A stretch of DNA of 64,000 nucleotides. Source: Streptantibioticus parmotrematis. Lineage in GTDB: Bacteria > Actinomycetota > Actinomycetes > Streptomycetales > Streptomycetaceae. The stretch spans positions 1-64,000 of the forward strand of contig NZ_JAINVZ010000020.1 of assembly GCF_019890615.1 (NCBI RefSeq), given 5' to 3'. The stretch's first letter is position 1, and each line of letters opens with the position of its first letter. The notes beneath the pieces are model-generated. The model made no database searches. It was not told the origin of the DNA and was given only the letters and a program-made list of their open reading frames with translations. The position numbers and the translations under genes are program-made. Shown here piece after piece: positions 52,668 through 62,088 of this stretch.

Positions 52668-54035
52668 TCAGAAGAGCTTGCCCGGGTTGAGCAGCCCGAG
52701 CGGGTCGAAGACCTGCTTGACGCCGCGTTGCAACTCAAGACCCACCGGGCCGAGTTCGCGGGCCAGCCAGTCCTTCTTCAGGACGCCGACGCCGTGTTCG
52801 CCGGTGATGGTGCCGCCGAGTTCGAGGCCGAGCGCCATGATCTCGTCGAAGGACGCGCGGGCCCGCCGGGCCTGGTCGGCGTCGGCCGGGTCGAAGCAGA
52901 CCACCGGGTGGGTGTTGCCGTCGCCCGCGTGCGCGCACACCCCGATGACCAGGTCGTAGCGGTCGGCGATGGCGGCCACGCCGTCCAGCATCTCGGCGAG
53001 CCGGGAACGCGGCACCGCGACGTCGTCGATCATCGTGGTGCCGGTGGCGCGTTCCAGCGCGGGCAGCGCGGAGCGCCGTGCCTGGAGCAGCAGTTCGGAC
53101 TCCGCCGCGTCCTCGGCGGGCACCACGGCGCTCGCCCCGGCCGCGGTGCACAGGGCGGCGACGGCGCCGAGGTCGGCCGCGGGGTCGGGGGTGTCGAAGG
53201 CGGCGAGCAGCAGGGCCTCGGTGGTCTCCGGCAGGCCCATGCGCGTCATGTCGTTGACGGCCCGCACGGTCGTGCGGTCCATGAGTTCCAGCAGCGAGGG
53301 GACGTGGCCCCCTTGCGAGATCGCGCACACCGCGTCGCAGGCCGCGGCGACCGAGGGGAACTCGGCGGCCAGCGCGAGCTGCGCGGGTGGGGCGGGCTTG
53401 AGGGAGAGCACCGCGCGCACCACGATGCCCAGGCTGCCCTCGGATCCCACGAACAGCCGGGTCAGGTCGTAGCCCGCGACGCCCTTGGCGGTGCGCCGCC
53501 CGGTGCGCAGCAGCCGCCCGTCGGCCAGCACGACGTCGAGCCCGATCACGTACTCGCTGGTGACCCCGTACTTCACGCAGCACAGCCCGCCGGCGCCGGT
53601 GCCGATGTTGCCGCCGATGGTGCACTGCTCCCAACTGGAGGGATCCGGCGGGTAGTACAGGCCCTCGGCGGCGGCCGCGCGGGACAACTCGGCGTTGACG
53701 ACGCCGGGTTCGACGACGGCGATCCGGTCGACGGTGTCGATCTCCAGGATGCGGTTCATCCGGGTGAGCGACAGCACCACGCAGCCGTCGGAGGCGTTGG
53801 CGGCCCCCGACAGGCCGGTGCGCGCGCCCTGCGGGACGACGGGGACGCGCAGCTCGGTGGCGACCCGCATCACGTGCTGGACCTGTTCCACGGTGCGCGG
53901 CAGCACCACGACGGCCGGGGCGCCGCTGTCGCAGAAGCTGGCCATGTCGGTGGCGTACGAGGCGGTGACGTCCGGGTCGGCCATCACCGCCTCGTCCGGG
54001 AGTCCGGTGCGCAGCAGTGAGATCAGATCGCCCAT
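52668..54035 (-). CDS. FAD-linked oxidase, GlcD/D-lactate dehydrogenase type
   Basis: 455 aa. An FAD-binding PCMH domain (residues 35-215: VVPQGARTGLSG, PPDPSSWEQCTIGGNIGTGAGG) and a C-terminal FAD-oxidase domain with HAGDGNTHPVVCFD and GEHGVGVLKKDWL. It oxidises a 2-hydroxy acid such as glycolate or D-lactate, passing electrons to the membrane or oxygen. No GlcE/GlcF partner genes are present. It converges on ssgG. Confidence 0.9.
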   Translation of the reverse strand: MGDLISLLRTGLPDEAVMADPDVTASYATDMASFCDSGAPAVVVLPRTVEQVQHVMRVATELRVPVVPQGARTGLSGAANASDGCVVLSLTRMNRILEIDTVDRIAVVEPGVVNAELSRAAAAEGLYYPPDPSSWEQCTIGGNIGTGAGGLCCVKYGVTSEYVIGLDVVLADGRLLRTGRRTAKGVAGYDLTRLFVGSEGSLGIVVRAVLSLKPAPPAQLALAAEFPSVAAACDAVCAISQGGHVPSLLELMDRTTVRAVNDMTRMGLPETTEALLLAAFDTPDPAADLGAVAALCTAAGASAVVPAEDAAESELLLQARRSALPALERATGTTMIDDVAVPRSRLAEMLDGVAAIADRYDLVIGVCAHAGDGNTHPVVCFDPADADQARRARASFDEIMALGLELGGTITGEHGVGVLKKDWLARELGPVGLELQRGVKQVFDPLGLLNPGKLF

Positions 54036-54128
54036 GGGATCAGCGTGTCACCGTGCGCCCTGTCAGGGAAGGACTCCCAGGCCCGCGCCGGATGCGGCAC
54101 GTCGGGCGGGCCGGGCGCGCGGGGCGCG

Positions 54129-55328
<1,200 letters not shown>

Positions 55329-55362
55329 TCAATCTGTGCAGGGTGACCACGGGAGGTGGCGG

Positions 55363-55836
55363 ATGAGCATCGACGCGCTCGACGGGCGTCTGATCCGGTT
55401 GCTGGAGCGGGAGCCGCGCATCGGCGTGCTGGAGGCGTCCCGGCGCCTCGGCGTGGCCCGCGGCACGGTGCAGGCGCGGCTGGACCGGATGCGGGAGAAG
55501 GGGGTGATCCGCGGGTTCGGGCCGCAGGTCGACCCGGCCGCGCTGGGCTATCCGGTGACCGCGTTCGCGACGCTGGAGATCAAGCAGGGCCAGGGCACGG
55601 ACGTACGGGCGCACCTGGCGGGCGTCCCCGAGGTGCTGGAGCTGCACACCACCACCGGCCAGGGCGACATGCTCTGCCGCCTGGTGGCCCGCTCCAACGC
55701 GGACCTGCAACGGGTCATCGACCGCGTGGTCGGCTTCGAGGGCATCGTGCGCGCCGCGACGGCGATCGTGATGGAGAACCCGGTGCCGCTACGGATCATC
55801 CCGCTGGTCGAGCAGGCGTCCCGGGACGCGGACTGA
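55363..55836 (+). CDS. Lrp/AsnC-family regulator, likely of hppD
   Basis: 157 aa. The HTH (SRRLGVARGTVQARLDRMREKGVI) is followed by a RAM effector domain (FATLEIKQGQG to IIPLVEQ). It is divergent from hppD, so tyrosine or a related aromatic is the probable effector. ATG 55363 has GGAGG. Confidence 0.9.
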   Translation: MSIDALDGRLIRLLEREPRIGVLEASRRLGVARGTVQARLDRMREKGVIRGFGPQVDPAALGYPVTAFATLEIKQGQGTDVRAHLAGVPEVLELHTTTGQGDMLCRLVARSNADLQRVIDRVVGFEGIVRAATAIVMENPVPLRIIPLVEQASRDAD

Positions 55837-55919
55837 CCGGGTCCCGGGGGCGGGGGCGTTCGGCGGGCGGGCGTTCGGCGCGGGGCCCTCGGTGCGGGGC
55901 CTTCAGCGCGTGCGCCGTG

Positions 55920-56702
55920 TCAGCAACTCGGCACCTTCCCACCGGAGTTGAGCGTGGCCAGCACCGACAGCGCGTTGTCCAGCGAGGTCACCGGGATCAC
56001 CTTCAGGCCCGCCGGGGGCAGCGCCTTGGCGTCGGCGCACTCGGCCTTGGGGGTGAGGAAGACGGTGGCGCCGTCCTGCCGGGCGGCCTGCTCCTTGAGC
56101 GGGACGCCGCCGACCGCGCCGACCGTTCCGTTCGCGGTGATGGTGCCGGTGCCGGCGATGACCCGGCCGCCGCTCAGGTCGCCGCCGTGGCCGTTGCCGT
56201 CGATGCTGTCGATGATCCCCAGGGTGAACATCAGGCCCGCGCTGGGCCCGCCGACGCCTGCCAGCGTCAGGTCGACGTGGACCTTCTTCGAGGACAGGCC
56301 CAGGTGGCCGAGGGCCGCCGAGGTGGCCGCGTCCTGCGACTGCTGCATCTCCTGCGCGTTGACCTGGTCCGCCTGCTTCGCCGAGCCCTGGTAGACGGCG
56401 CTGCGCGGCATCGCGGCCTCGTCGGTCCTGAACCACGCCTTCGCCACGTCCAGGAAGTGCACCGGCGCGTTGGGCGCGGTCGCCTCGATGGTCACCATGC
56501 GCAGCTGCCCGCTGGTCTTCCGCGTCGGCGTGCCGGTGATGGTGATCACCTTCTGGCCGCCGCTCGATCCCAGGACGTTCGCGGTCATCCCCGGGTAGGC
56601 GATGGTGACCGGGAGCGGTGCGAAGGCCGCGACGCACAGCAGTGCCACGACGACGGCGGAGCAGAGGGTGAGGATCCTGGCGCGAGAAGACACGTAGGGC
56701 AT
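55920..56702 (-). CDS. Membrane-anchored Lon-like (S16) serine protease, YlbL-related
   Basis: 260 aa. One N-terminal helix (9-30), a small external domain and an S16 Lon catalytic domain with Ser154 (GVGGPSAGLMF) and Lys203 (GVPLKEQAA). YlbL-type proteins usually carry a PDZ domain between helix and protease; none is evident here. The fold faces the outside. Substrate unknown. It converges on the AsnC gene. Confidence 0.87.
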   Translation of the reverse strand: MPYVSSRARILTLCSAVVVALLCVAAFAPLPVTIAYPGMTANVLGSSGGQKVITITGTPTRKTSGQLRMVTIEATAPNAPVHFLDVAKAWFRTDEAAMPRSAVYQGSAKQADQVNAQEMQQSQDAATSAALGHLGLSSKKVHVDLTLAGVGGPSAGLMFTLGIIDSIDGNGHGGDLSGGRVIAGTGTITANGTVGAVGGVPLKEQAARQDGATVFLTPKAECADAKALPPAGLKVIPVTSLDNALSVLATLNSGGKVPSC

Positions 56703-56762
56703 TACAGCATTCCGCCCGGCCCTCCCCTCGCGTCGCCCGCGTCCACCGGGGTCACCGATGCC

Positions 56763-57452
56763 TCATCGCAACGCTTCCGACACCTCCAGCGCGGCTTCCA
56801 CGACCCGGGCCCCGACCCGTTCCGGCACCGCGTCCGCCAGCATGACCACGCCGACGCTGCCCTCGACGCCGGTCACCCCGGACAGCGGCGCGGCGGCCCC
56901 GCTGGCGCCCGCCTCCAGTTCGCCGTGGGTCAGGACGTACGGCGGCGGCGCGGGGCGGTCGCCGTCGCGAGGCTGCGGGGGCACGGTGGCCAGCGGCTGG
57001 GCGGCGCGCTCGCGGGCCCGCAGGATCGCCTTGCCCGCGGCCCCGCGTTCCAGCGGATGACGGAAGCCGGTGCGGTACGCGACGTGGTAGTCGGTCCAGC
57101 TCGGCTCGACGACGGCCACCGCGAGCGCGTCGTTGCCGTCGACCAGGGTGAGGTGGGCGGTCGCCCCGACGTCCTCGGCGAGCGAGCGCAGCGCGGGCAG
57201 CGCGGCCTCCCGCAGCAGCGGATGCACCTGATGGGCCAGGCGCAGCACGCCCAGGCCGACCCGGGCCCGGCCGCCGAGGTCGCGGCGGACCAGGGCGTGC
57301 TGCTCCAGGGTGGCCAGCAGGCGGTAGACGACGGTGCGGTTGACGCCGAGGCGGCCGGCCAGTTCGGTGACGGTCAGGCCGTGGTCGGTGTCGGCGAGCA
57401 GTTTGAGGACCTTCAGGCCCCGGTCCAGCGTCTGTGAGGTCTCCGCGGTCAC
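56763..57452 (-). CDS. IclR-family transcriptional regulator
   Basis: 229 aa. An N-terminal winged helix (QTLDRGLKVLKLLADTDHGLTVTELAGRLGVN begins it) is followed by an IclR effector domain, somewhat shortened around 165-185 by a Pro-rich insert. GTG 57452 has GGGGGG upstream. No divergent target gene is adjacent; the target is unknown. Confidence 0.87.
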   Translation of the reverse strand: MTAETSQTLDRGLKVLKLLADTDHGLTVTELAGRLGVNRTVVYRLLATLEQHALVRRDLGGRARVGLGVLRLAHQVHPLLREAALPALRSLAEDVGATAHLTLVDGNDALAVAVVEPSWTDYHVAYRTGFRHPLERGAAGKAILRARERAAQPLATVPPQPRDGDRPAPPPYVLTHGELEAGASGAAAPLSGVTGVEGSVGVVMLADAVPERVGARVVEAALEVSEALR

Positions 57453-57774
57453 GACGGCCCCCCTATCCGTGAGTGGCGGCTCGTGCTCGGCGGTGGACTG
57501 CCACGGACGGCAGCGCGCGCGAAGGCCGCCGGTCGCGTGGTTCCCGGCCGCACTCCGCGGCGACGTTGCCACGGCGCGTGCGTGACGGGACAGTAACCAC
57601 GCGTACCGCTCAGCGGAAGAGCCGGTCCACAATCCGGGCGGAGAGCTTTGCCGCTGCTTTAACGGCCCATGGAGGGCACCCGCGAGCGTGGTGACAGCGC
57701 AGGTCGCGGGGTGTGGACACGGAGGCGGCGCGGGCGGACGACGATCTCCGGTTCCGGACGGGCGCGGGGCGCGC
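57453..57774. other. Intergenic region upstream of the IclR gene
   Basis: 322 bp between the IclR start and the helicase stop, both on the minus strand. I find no gene, no strong hairpin and no clear palindrome. It must contain the IclR promoter and the helicase terminator. Confidence 0.5.
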
Positions 57775-59556
57775 TCAGCGCATCCGGGTCGCCCACTCCT
57801 GGACCTTCTTGATGCGCTCCTCAATCTGCCCCGCGGTCGCCTCGGCCGAGGGCGGCCCGCCGCACACCCGGCGCAGCTCGTTGTGGATGACGCCGTGCGG
57901 CTTGCCGCTCTGGTGGGTGTAGGCGGACACCATCGTGTTGAGCCGCTTGCGCAGCTCCAGCAGTTCCTTATGGGTGACGATCGGGCGCCGCTCGGCGGGC
58001 AGCTCGATCAGGTCGGCCTCCGCGTCGGGCTTCTTGCGGCTGTGCGCGATCTGCCGGGCCTGCCGCCGCTGGAGCAGCATCTGCACCTGGTCGGGCTCCA
58101 GCAGGCCGGGGATGCCCAGGTAGTCCTGCTCCTCCTCGCTGCCCGGGTGGGCCTGCATGCCGAACTCGGCGCCGTCGTAGAGCACCCGGTCGAAGACCGC
58201 GTCGGACTCCAGCGCCTCGAACGGCAGTTGGTCCTCGGTGGCCTCGTCCTGCTGCTTCTCCGCCTCGGCGAGGAGCTTGTCCTCCTCCGCGTACGGGTCC
58301 TCCTCGCCGCCGTCCTTCTTCGGCTTGTCGAGCACGTGGTCGCGCTCGACCTCCATCTCGTTGGCGAAGCCCAGCAGCATGGGAATCGTCGGCAGGAAGA
58401 CCGAGGCGGTCTCGCCGCGCCGCCTGGAGCGGACGAAGCGGCCCACCGCCTGCGCGAAGAACAGCGGGGTGGAGATGGTCGTGGCGTACACCCCGACCGC
58501 CAGCCGCGGCACGTCGACGCCCTCGGAGACCATGCGGACCGCGACCATCCAGCGGTCCTCGTTGTCGCTGAACTCGTCGATGCGTTTGGACGCGCCCGCG
58601 TCGTCGGAGAGCACCACGGTCGCCCTGGTGCCGGTGATCTCGCGGATCAGCTTCGCGTACGCGCGCGCCGAGTCCTGGTCGGAGGCGATGACCAGGCCGC
58701 CCGCGTCGGGGATGGACTTGCGCACCTCGGTCAGCCGCTGGTCGGCGGCGCGCAGCACGTTGGGGATCCACTCGCCGGTCGGCGCCAGCGCGGTGCGCCA
58801 GGCCTGGCCGATGGCGTCCTTGGTCATCGGCTCACCGAGCCGCGCGGCGATCTCGTCGCCCGCCTTGGTCCGCCAGCGCATGTTGCCGCTGTAGGAGAGG
58901 AAGATGACCGGGCGCACCACGCCGTCCCCGAGCGCGTTGCCGTAGCCGTAGGTGTAGTCGGCGGACGAGCGGCGGATGCCGTCGGAGCCCTCGACGTAGG
59001 CGACGAACGGGATGGGGTTGGTGTCGGAGCGGAACGGGGTGCCGGTCAGCGCGAGCCGCCGGGCCGCGGGCTCGAACGCCTCGAAGCACGCCTCGCCCCA
59101 CGACTTGCTGTCGCCGGCGTGGTGGATCTCGTCGAGGATGACGAGGGTCTTGCGCTGCTCGCAGCGGTTGCGGTGCAGCATCGGCCGCACGCCGACGCCC
59201 GCGTAGGTGACGGCGACGCCGTGGTACTCCTTCGAGACCGGCCCCGCGCTGTAGTCCGGGTCGAGCTTGATGCCTATCCTGGCCGCCGCCTCGGCCCACT
59301 GCTTCTTCAGGTGTTCGGTCGGCGCGACCACGGTGACCTGCTGGACGACGTGGTGGTGCAGCAGGTACGAGGCGAGGGTCAGCGCGAACGTGGTCTTGCC
59401 GGCCCCGGGGGTCGCCACCGCCAGGAAGTCGCGGGGCTGTTCGGTGAGGTAGCGGTCGAGCGCGGCCTGCTGCCAGGCGCGCAGTTTGCCCGCGGTACCC
59501 CAGGGGGCGCGGCCGGGGAAGGCGGGTGAGAGGTGGTGGGAGGCGGTCGTGGTCAC
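57775..59556 (-). CDS. DEAD/DEAH-box SF2 helicase
   Basis: 593 aa. Q-like segment LRAWQQAALD, Walker A ATPGAGKTT (48-56), motif II LDEIHHAG (Asp142, Glu143, His145), motif III LALTGTPFRSD and motif VI QAVGRFVRSRRRGE. The C-terminal 200 residues are charged, with an acidic linker (GGEEDPYAEEDKLLAEAE). Related to UvrB/RecG-like or restriction-type SF2 enzymes; the substrate is unknown. GTG 59556 has CGGAGAA upstream. No nuclease or methylase gene is adjacent. Confidence 0.9.
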   Translation of the reverse strand: MTTTASHHLSPAFPGRAPWGTAGKLRAWQQAALDRYLTEQPRDFLAVATPGAGKTTFALTLASYLLHHHVVQQVTVVAPTEHLKKQWAEAAARIGIKLDPDYSAGPVSKEYHGVAVTYAGVGVRPMLHRNRCEQRKTLVILDEIHHAGDSKSWGEACFEAFEPAARRLALTGTPFRSDTNPIPFVAYVEGSDGIRRSSADYTYGYGNALGDGVVRPVIFLSYSGNMRWRTKAGDEIAARLGEPMTKDAIGQAWRTALAPTGEWIPNVLRAADQRLTEVRKSIPDAGGLVIASDQDSARAYAKLIREITGTRATVVLSDDAGASKRIDEFSDNEDRWMVAVRMVSEGVDVPRLAVGVYATTISTPLFFAQAVGRFVRSRRRGETASVFLPTIPMLLGFANEMEVERDHVLDKPKKDGGEEDPYAEEDKLLAEAEKQQDEATEDQLPFEALESDAVFDRVLYDGAEFGMQAHPGSEEEQDYLGIPGLLEPDQVQMLLQRRQARQIAHSRKKPDAEADLIELPAERRPIVTHKELLELRKRLNTMVSAYTHQSGKPHGVIHNELRRVCGGPPSAEATAGQIEERIKKVQEWATRMR

Positions 59557-59748
59557 GTTCTCCGGTCCGTCTCTCGTCGGTTGGGTACGAAAACCGTGAC
59601 AGCCTACCGGCCCGGGCCGCCGCCGCCCGAACGTGAACGCGGTATGGCGGTCACGTTGCGTTCCCCGCGCGGCCGTTGACCCCGCCCGGGCCCCGGGGCC
59701 TATCGTCGGAGGCGTCGGAGGAAGCCGGAGCAATCCGGAGGACACCCG

Positions 59749-59793
59749 ATGAAGAAGACGAAGCAAGACGAAGCACCACGAAGACGCCCTTGA
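59749..59793 (+). CDS. Possible 14-residue mini-ORF before tRNA-Cys
   Basis: MKKTKQDEAPRRRP, with an ideal GGAGGA six bases before ATG. It is AAG/GAC-rich, unlike local codon use, and ends 28 bases before the tRNA. It may be a translated leader, a tiny basic peptide or chance. The 265-bp gap 59557-59821 has no other candidate. Confidence 0.25.
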   Translation: MKKTKQDEAPRRRP

Positions 59794-59821
59794 GCGGACT
59801 TCGTGCGTGCGGCGCCAACGC

Positions 59822-59893
59822 GGCCGTGTGCCCGAGTGGTTGAGGGGCTCGCCTGCAAAGCGAGTTACGTGGGTTCAATTCCCGCCACGGCCT
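59822..59893 (+). tRNA. tRNA-Cys (GCA)
   Basis: 72 bases without encoded CCA. Acceptor GGCCGTG/CACGGCC with discriminator U73, typical of cysteine tRNA; anticodon loop CTGCAAA within CTCGC/GCGAG; T loop TTCAATT. Confidence 0.95.
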
Positions 59894-59914
59894 CCGATCG
59901 CGTCCCGACGCACC

Positions 59915-59962
59915 AACGGCCGGGGCCCGCAATCCCTTTACGGATTGCGGGCCCCGGCCGTT
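59915..59962. terminator. Perfect 21-bp stem terminator
   Basis: The arms AACGGCCGGGGCCCGCAATC(C) and their exact complement flank six bases. It lies 21 bases after tRNA-Cys and 44 before the convergent transglycosylase stop. Confidence 0.88.
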
Positions 59963-60006
59963 GACAGTGCCGTTCGGCACCGGTGAATCGGCGCGCGTGA
60001 ATTCGA

Positions 60007-60804
60007 TCAGTACGCCGAGTTCACGTTGTCGATCGTGCCGTAGCGGTGGGCGGCGTAATTGCACGCGGCCACGATGTTCGCCACCGGGTCGTACAGATTG
60101 TTCGCCGTCCCGGAGATGTGGTACTCCTCGAACGTGGGCTGGATCACCTGGAGAAGGCCCTTGGAAGGAATGCCGTTCTGCGCGTTGATGTCCCAGTTGT
60201 TGATCGCGTTCGGGTTACCGCTGGACTCCCGCATGACGTTGCGGTGAATGCCCTCGTACGAGCCGGGGATGTTGTGCTGGTGCATGATCGCCAGCGCGTG
60301 GTTGATCCAGCCGTTGAGGTTGTTCGCGTACTGCGGGGCGGCCGGCGCGGCCGCGACGGGCTTGCGCTGCTCGGAGCGGTTGGCGGCCGGCTTGTCGTCC
60401 TTGCGCTCCTTGGCGGCCTGGTCCTTGGCGGCCTTGGCGGCCTTGTCCCGGGCAGCCTGGTCCGCGGCGGCCTTGGCGTCGTCGGCCTTCTTCTGGGCGG
60501 CCCCGGACTTCGGGAGGTCGTTGTTGCCGGACTGCTTGCCGGTGACGGCGAGGCCGTCCGCGACGTTGGGCTGGATGTGCTTGCCGTCGCCGGTGTGCCC
60601 CGACCCGTTCCACGCCATCGCGACACCCATCACGGGGTTGCTCGGGTTGGCCGCGTGAGCCGACGCCGGTACGACCGTGAAGGCCAGGACGGAGGCTCCG
60701 GCGACGGCCACACCGGCCGCGGAGAGCTTCTGCTTCCGGGTCATGCGCGCGGTGGAGTTCTGGTAAGTCCGGGTCAGGCGGTTGAAAGCGGCGGGAATGG
60801 GCAT
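60007..60804 (-). CDS. Secreted lytic transglycosylase-like (SLT) cell-wall hydrolase
   Basis: 265 aa. A signal peptide (hydrophobic 29-47, ASAHA cleavage near 51) is followed by an Ala/Lys/Asp coiled linker (100-150) and an SLT domain (158-265) with catalytic Glu193 in MRESSGNPNAIN and the motif GLLQVIQPTFEEYH. It cleaves peptidoglycan during growth, germination or sporulation. A ydaO-like leader precedes it, as for rpfA and swl genes of S. coelicolor, so c-di-AMP probably shuts it off. ATG 60804 with GGAAGAGGA. Confidence 0.9.
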   Translation of the reverse strand: MPIPAAFNRLTRTYQNSTARMTRKQKLSAAGVAVAGASVLAFTVVPASAHAANPSNPVMGVAMAWNGSGHTGDGKHIQPNVADGLAVTGKQSGNNDLPKSGAAQKKADDAKAAADQAARDKAAKAAKDQAAKERKDDKPAANRSEQRKPVAAAPAAPQYANNLNGWINHALAIMHQHNIPGSYEGIHRNVMRESSGNPNAINNWDINAQNGIPSKGLLQVIQPTFEEYHISGTANNLYDPVANIVAACNYAAHRYGTIDNVNSAY

Positions 60805-60814
60805 GGGGTGGTTG

Positions 60815-60950
60815 TCCTCTTCCGGTCGGAGTCGCAGTCGTCGGTGAAGCGAGTCGCAGTCGCCTCTCCGGCAAAAAGCGCCGCGTGTCAGATACGCGGC
60901 GCCCTGCGGCTCGGTAATTGTTAGCGACCGGAAAATCGCGTGGCAAAGGT
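60815..60950 (-). promoter_or_regulatory. ydaO-type (c-di-AMP) riboswitch leader
   Basis: On the minus strand the segment 60931-60897 reads GGTCGCTAACAATT then ACCGAGCCGCAGGGCGCC, the conserved core of actinobacterial ydaO motifs. A GCCGCG/CGCGGC helix and a GCCGGAGAGGCG segment follow before the start. The leader lies directly upstream of a muralytic gene, the usual target class. The exact boundaries are uncertain. Confidence 0.7.
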
Positions 60951-61196
60951 GTGACGTACTACCGGACTTCGTTGAATCTCCGTAACGGCGGCACGCGGAA
61001 TAGCGCGCCCGAGGCTTTGTACGCCCGTTCACCCGGTCTTTATAACCCCACTACACATCTTCGTAAGTGATCCACGCCCTATGCGGAGGGTCACACGGGG
61101 CCGGTCCGATTATCACTCTGGGTTGTCGGTCGGGCACGGATCTGGACGCGTCATCGCTGCGGTTTTCGGAGCGAGAGGGCATGAATCGGACACGAA

Positions 61197-61224
61197 CGAG
61201 GCCCCGGCGCATGCCGGGGCCTCG
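61197..61224 (-). terminator. Terminator of the DUF1269 gene
   Basis: CGAGGCCCCGGC pairs perfectly with its complement around GCAT. Between it and the DUF1269 stop (61225-61421) lie two copies of an AAGGCGGGAGCGGG-containing 25-bp repeat. The remaining gap 60951-61196 holds the transglycosylase promoter region. Confidence 0.75.
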
Positions 61225-61421
61225 GATTTCGTGGAATGAAGGGGTGCCGGGCTACGGGAGGGGGCGACTCCGGGGGCGGGAAGGCGGGAGCGGGGGGCCT
61301 GTGGCGAAGGCGGGAGCGGGAGCCTGCGGCGACGGAGTCCAGGGGTCCGCCGGGGCCGGGGGCGGAGGCGGCAGAACCGTCGGCGAGCGCCCCCATCCCA
61401 GGTCGGGCCCCGGAGGGGCCC

Positions 61422-61916
61422 CTACTGCCCCCGGGCCGCCTTGACCGCCTCGCGCAGGTGCTGCTCGTCCGTCTCGCTCAGCGACGTCTTCACCAGCTGG
61501 CCGCCGTACTGCGCGATCTCCGGGACCACCCGGTCCTCGGTGGCCTGCTGGACCAGCAAGAACAAGGCCGCCGCGCCCGGGCGCAGGTTCCGCCCCAGCT
61601 CGCGCATGAAGTCGTCGTTCACCCCGGTGTCGACCACCGAGCCGCCCGCCGCGCCCGCCGCCGCCCCGACCGCCGCGCCCAGGAAGGGCACGAAGAAGAG
61701 CATCCCGATCAGCGTCCCCCACAGCGCGCCGCCGGTGGCGCCCATCGCGACGGGGTTGGAGACCTGGTGCAGCTTGATCTTCCCGTCCTCGCGCCGCTCG
61801 ACAACGGCCGCGTCCTCCAGCTGGATGAGGTGCTCCTTCATCATCTGGAAGAGCTTGTCGCGCACCTCGGTGGCGGTCCGCACGTCGTCGTAGGCGATCA
61901 CGAACAGGTTGCTCAT
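61422..61916 (-). CDS. DUF1269 membrane protein
   Basis: 164 aa. It starts MSNLFVIAYDD and has a glycine-rich double hydrophobic hairpin (about 60-100: LWGTLIGMLFFVPFLGAAVG) that inserts in the membrane, flanked by charged alpha/beta parts ending with SETDEQHLREAVKAAR. This is DUF1269, of unknown function. ATG 61916 with GAGGA. Confidence 0.87.
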   Translation of the reverse strand: MSNLFVIAYDDVRTATEVRDKLFQMMKEHLIQLEDAAVVERREDGKIKLHQVSNPVAMGATGGALWGTLIGMLFFVPFLGAAVGAAAGAAGGSVVDTGVNDDFMRELGRNLRPGAAALFLLVQQATEDRVVPEIAQYGGQLVKTSLSETDEQHLREAVKAARGQ

Positions 61917-62088
61917 GCGAAGGTCCTCGTTCCACGCGGAGGGGCCGGGCCACGGACCACTGTAGAGCGAGAGTGACGAACGCGACATTCGGAGCATTAC
62001 GGCACGAAACACGTAAGGATGCCCGCGCGCCGGGGTGCCGCCACTCCCCCCGGCCGCAGCCCCGAAGCCGCGCCGGAGGCGCCCGCGC

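Noticed and set aside
57775-59556. Helicase as core of a restriction or defence island
   Set aside because: No methylase, nuclease or other defence gene is adjacent; neighbours are IclR and tRNA-Cys.
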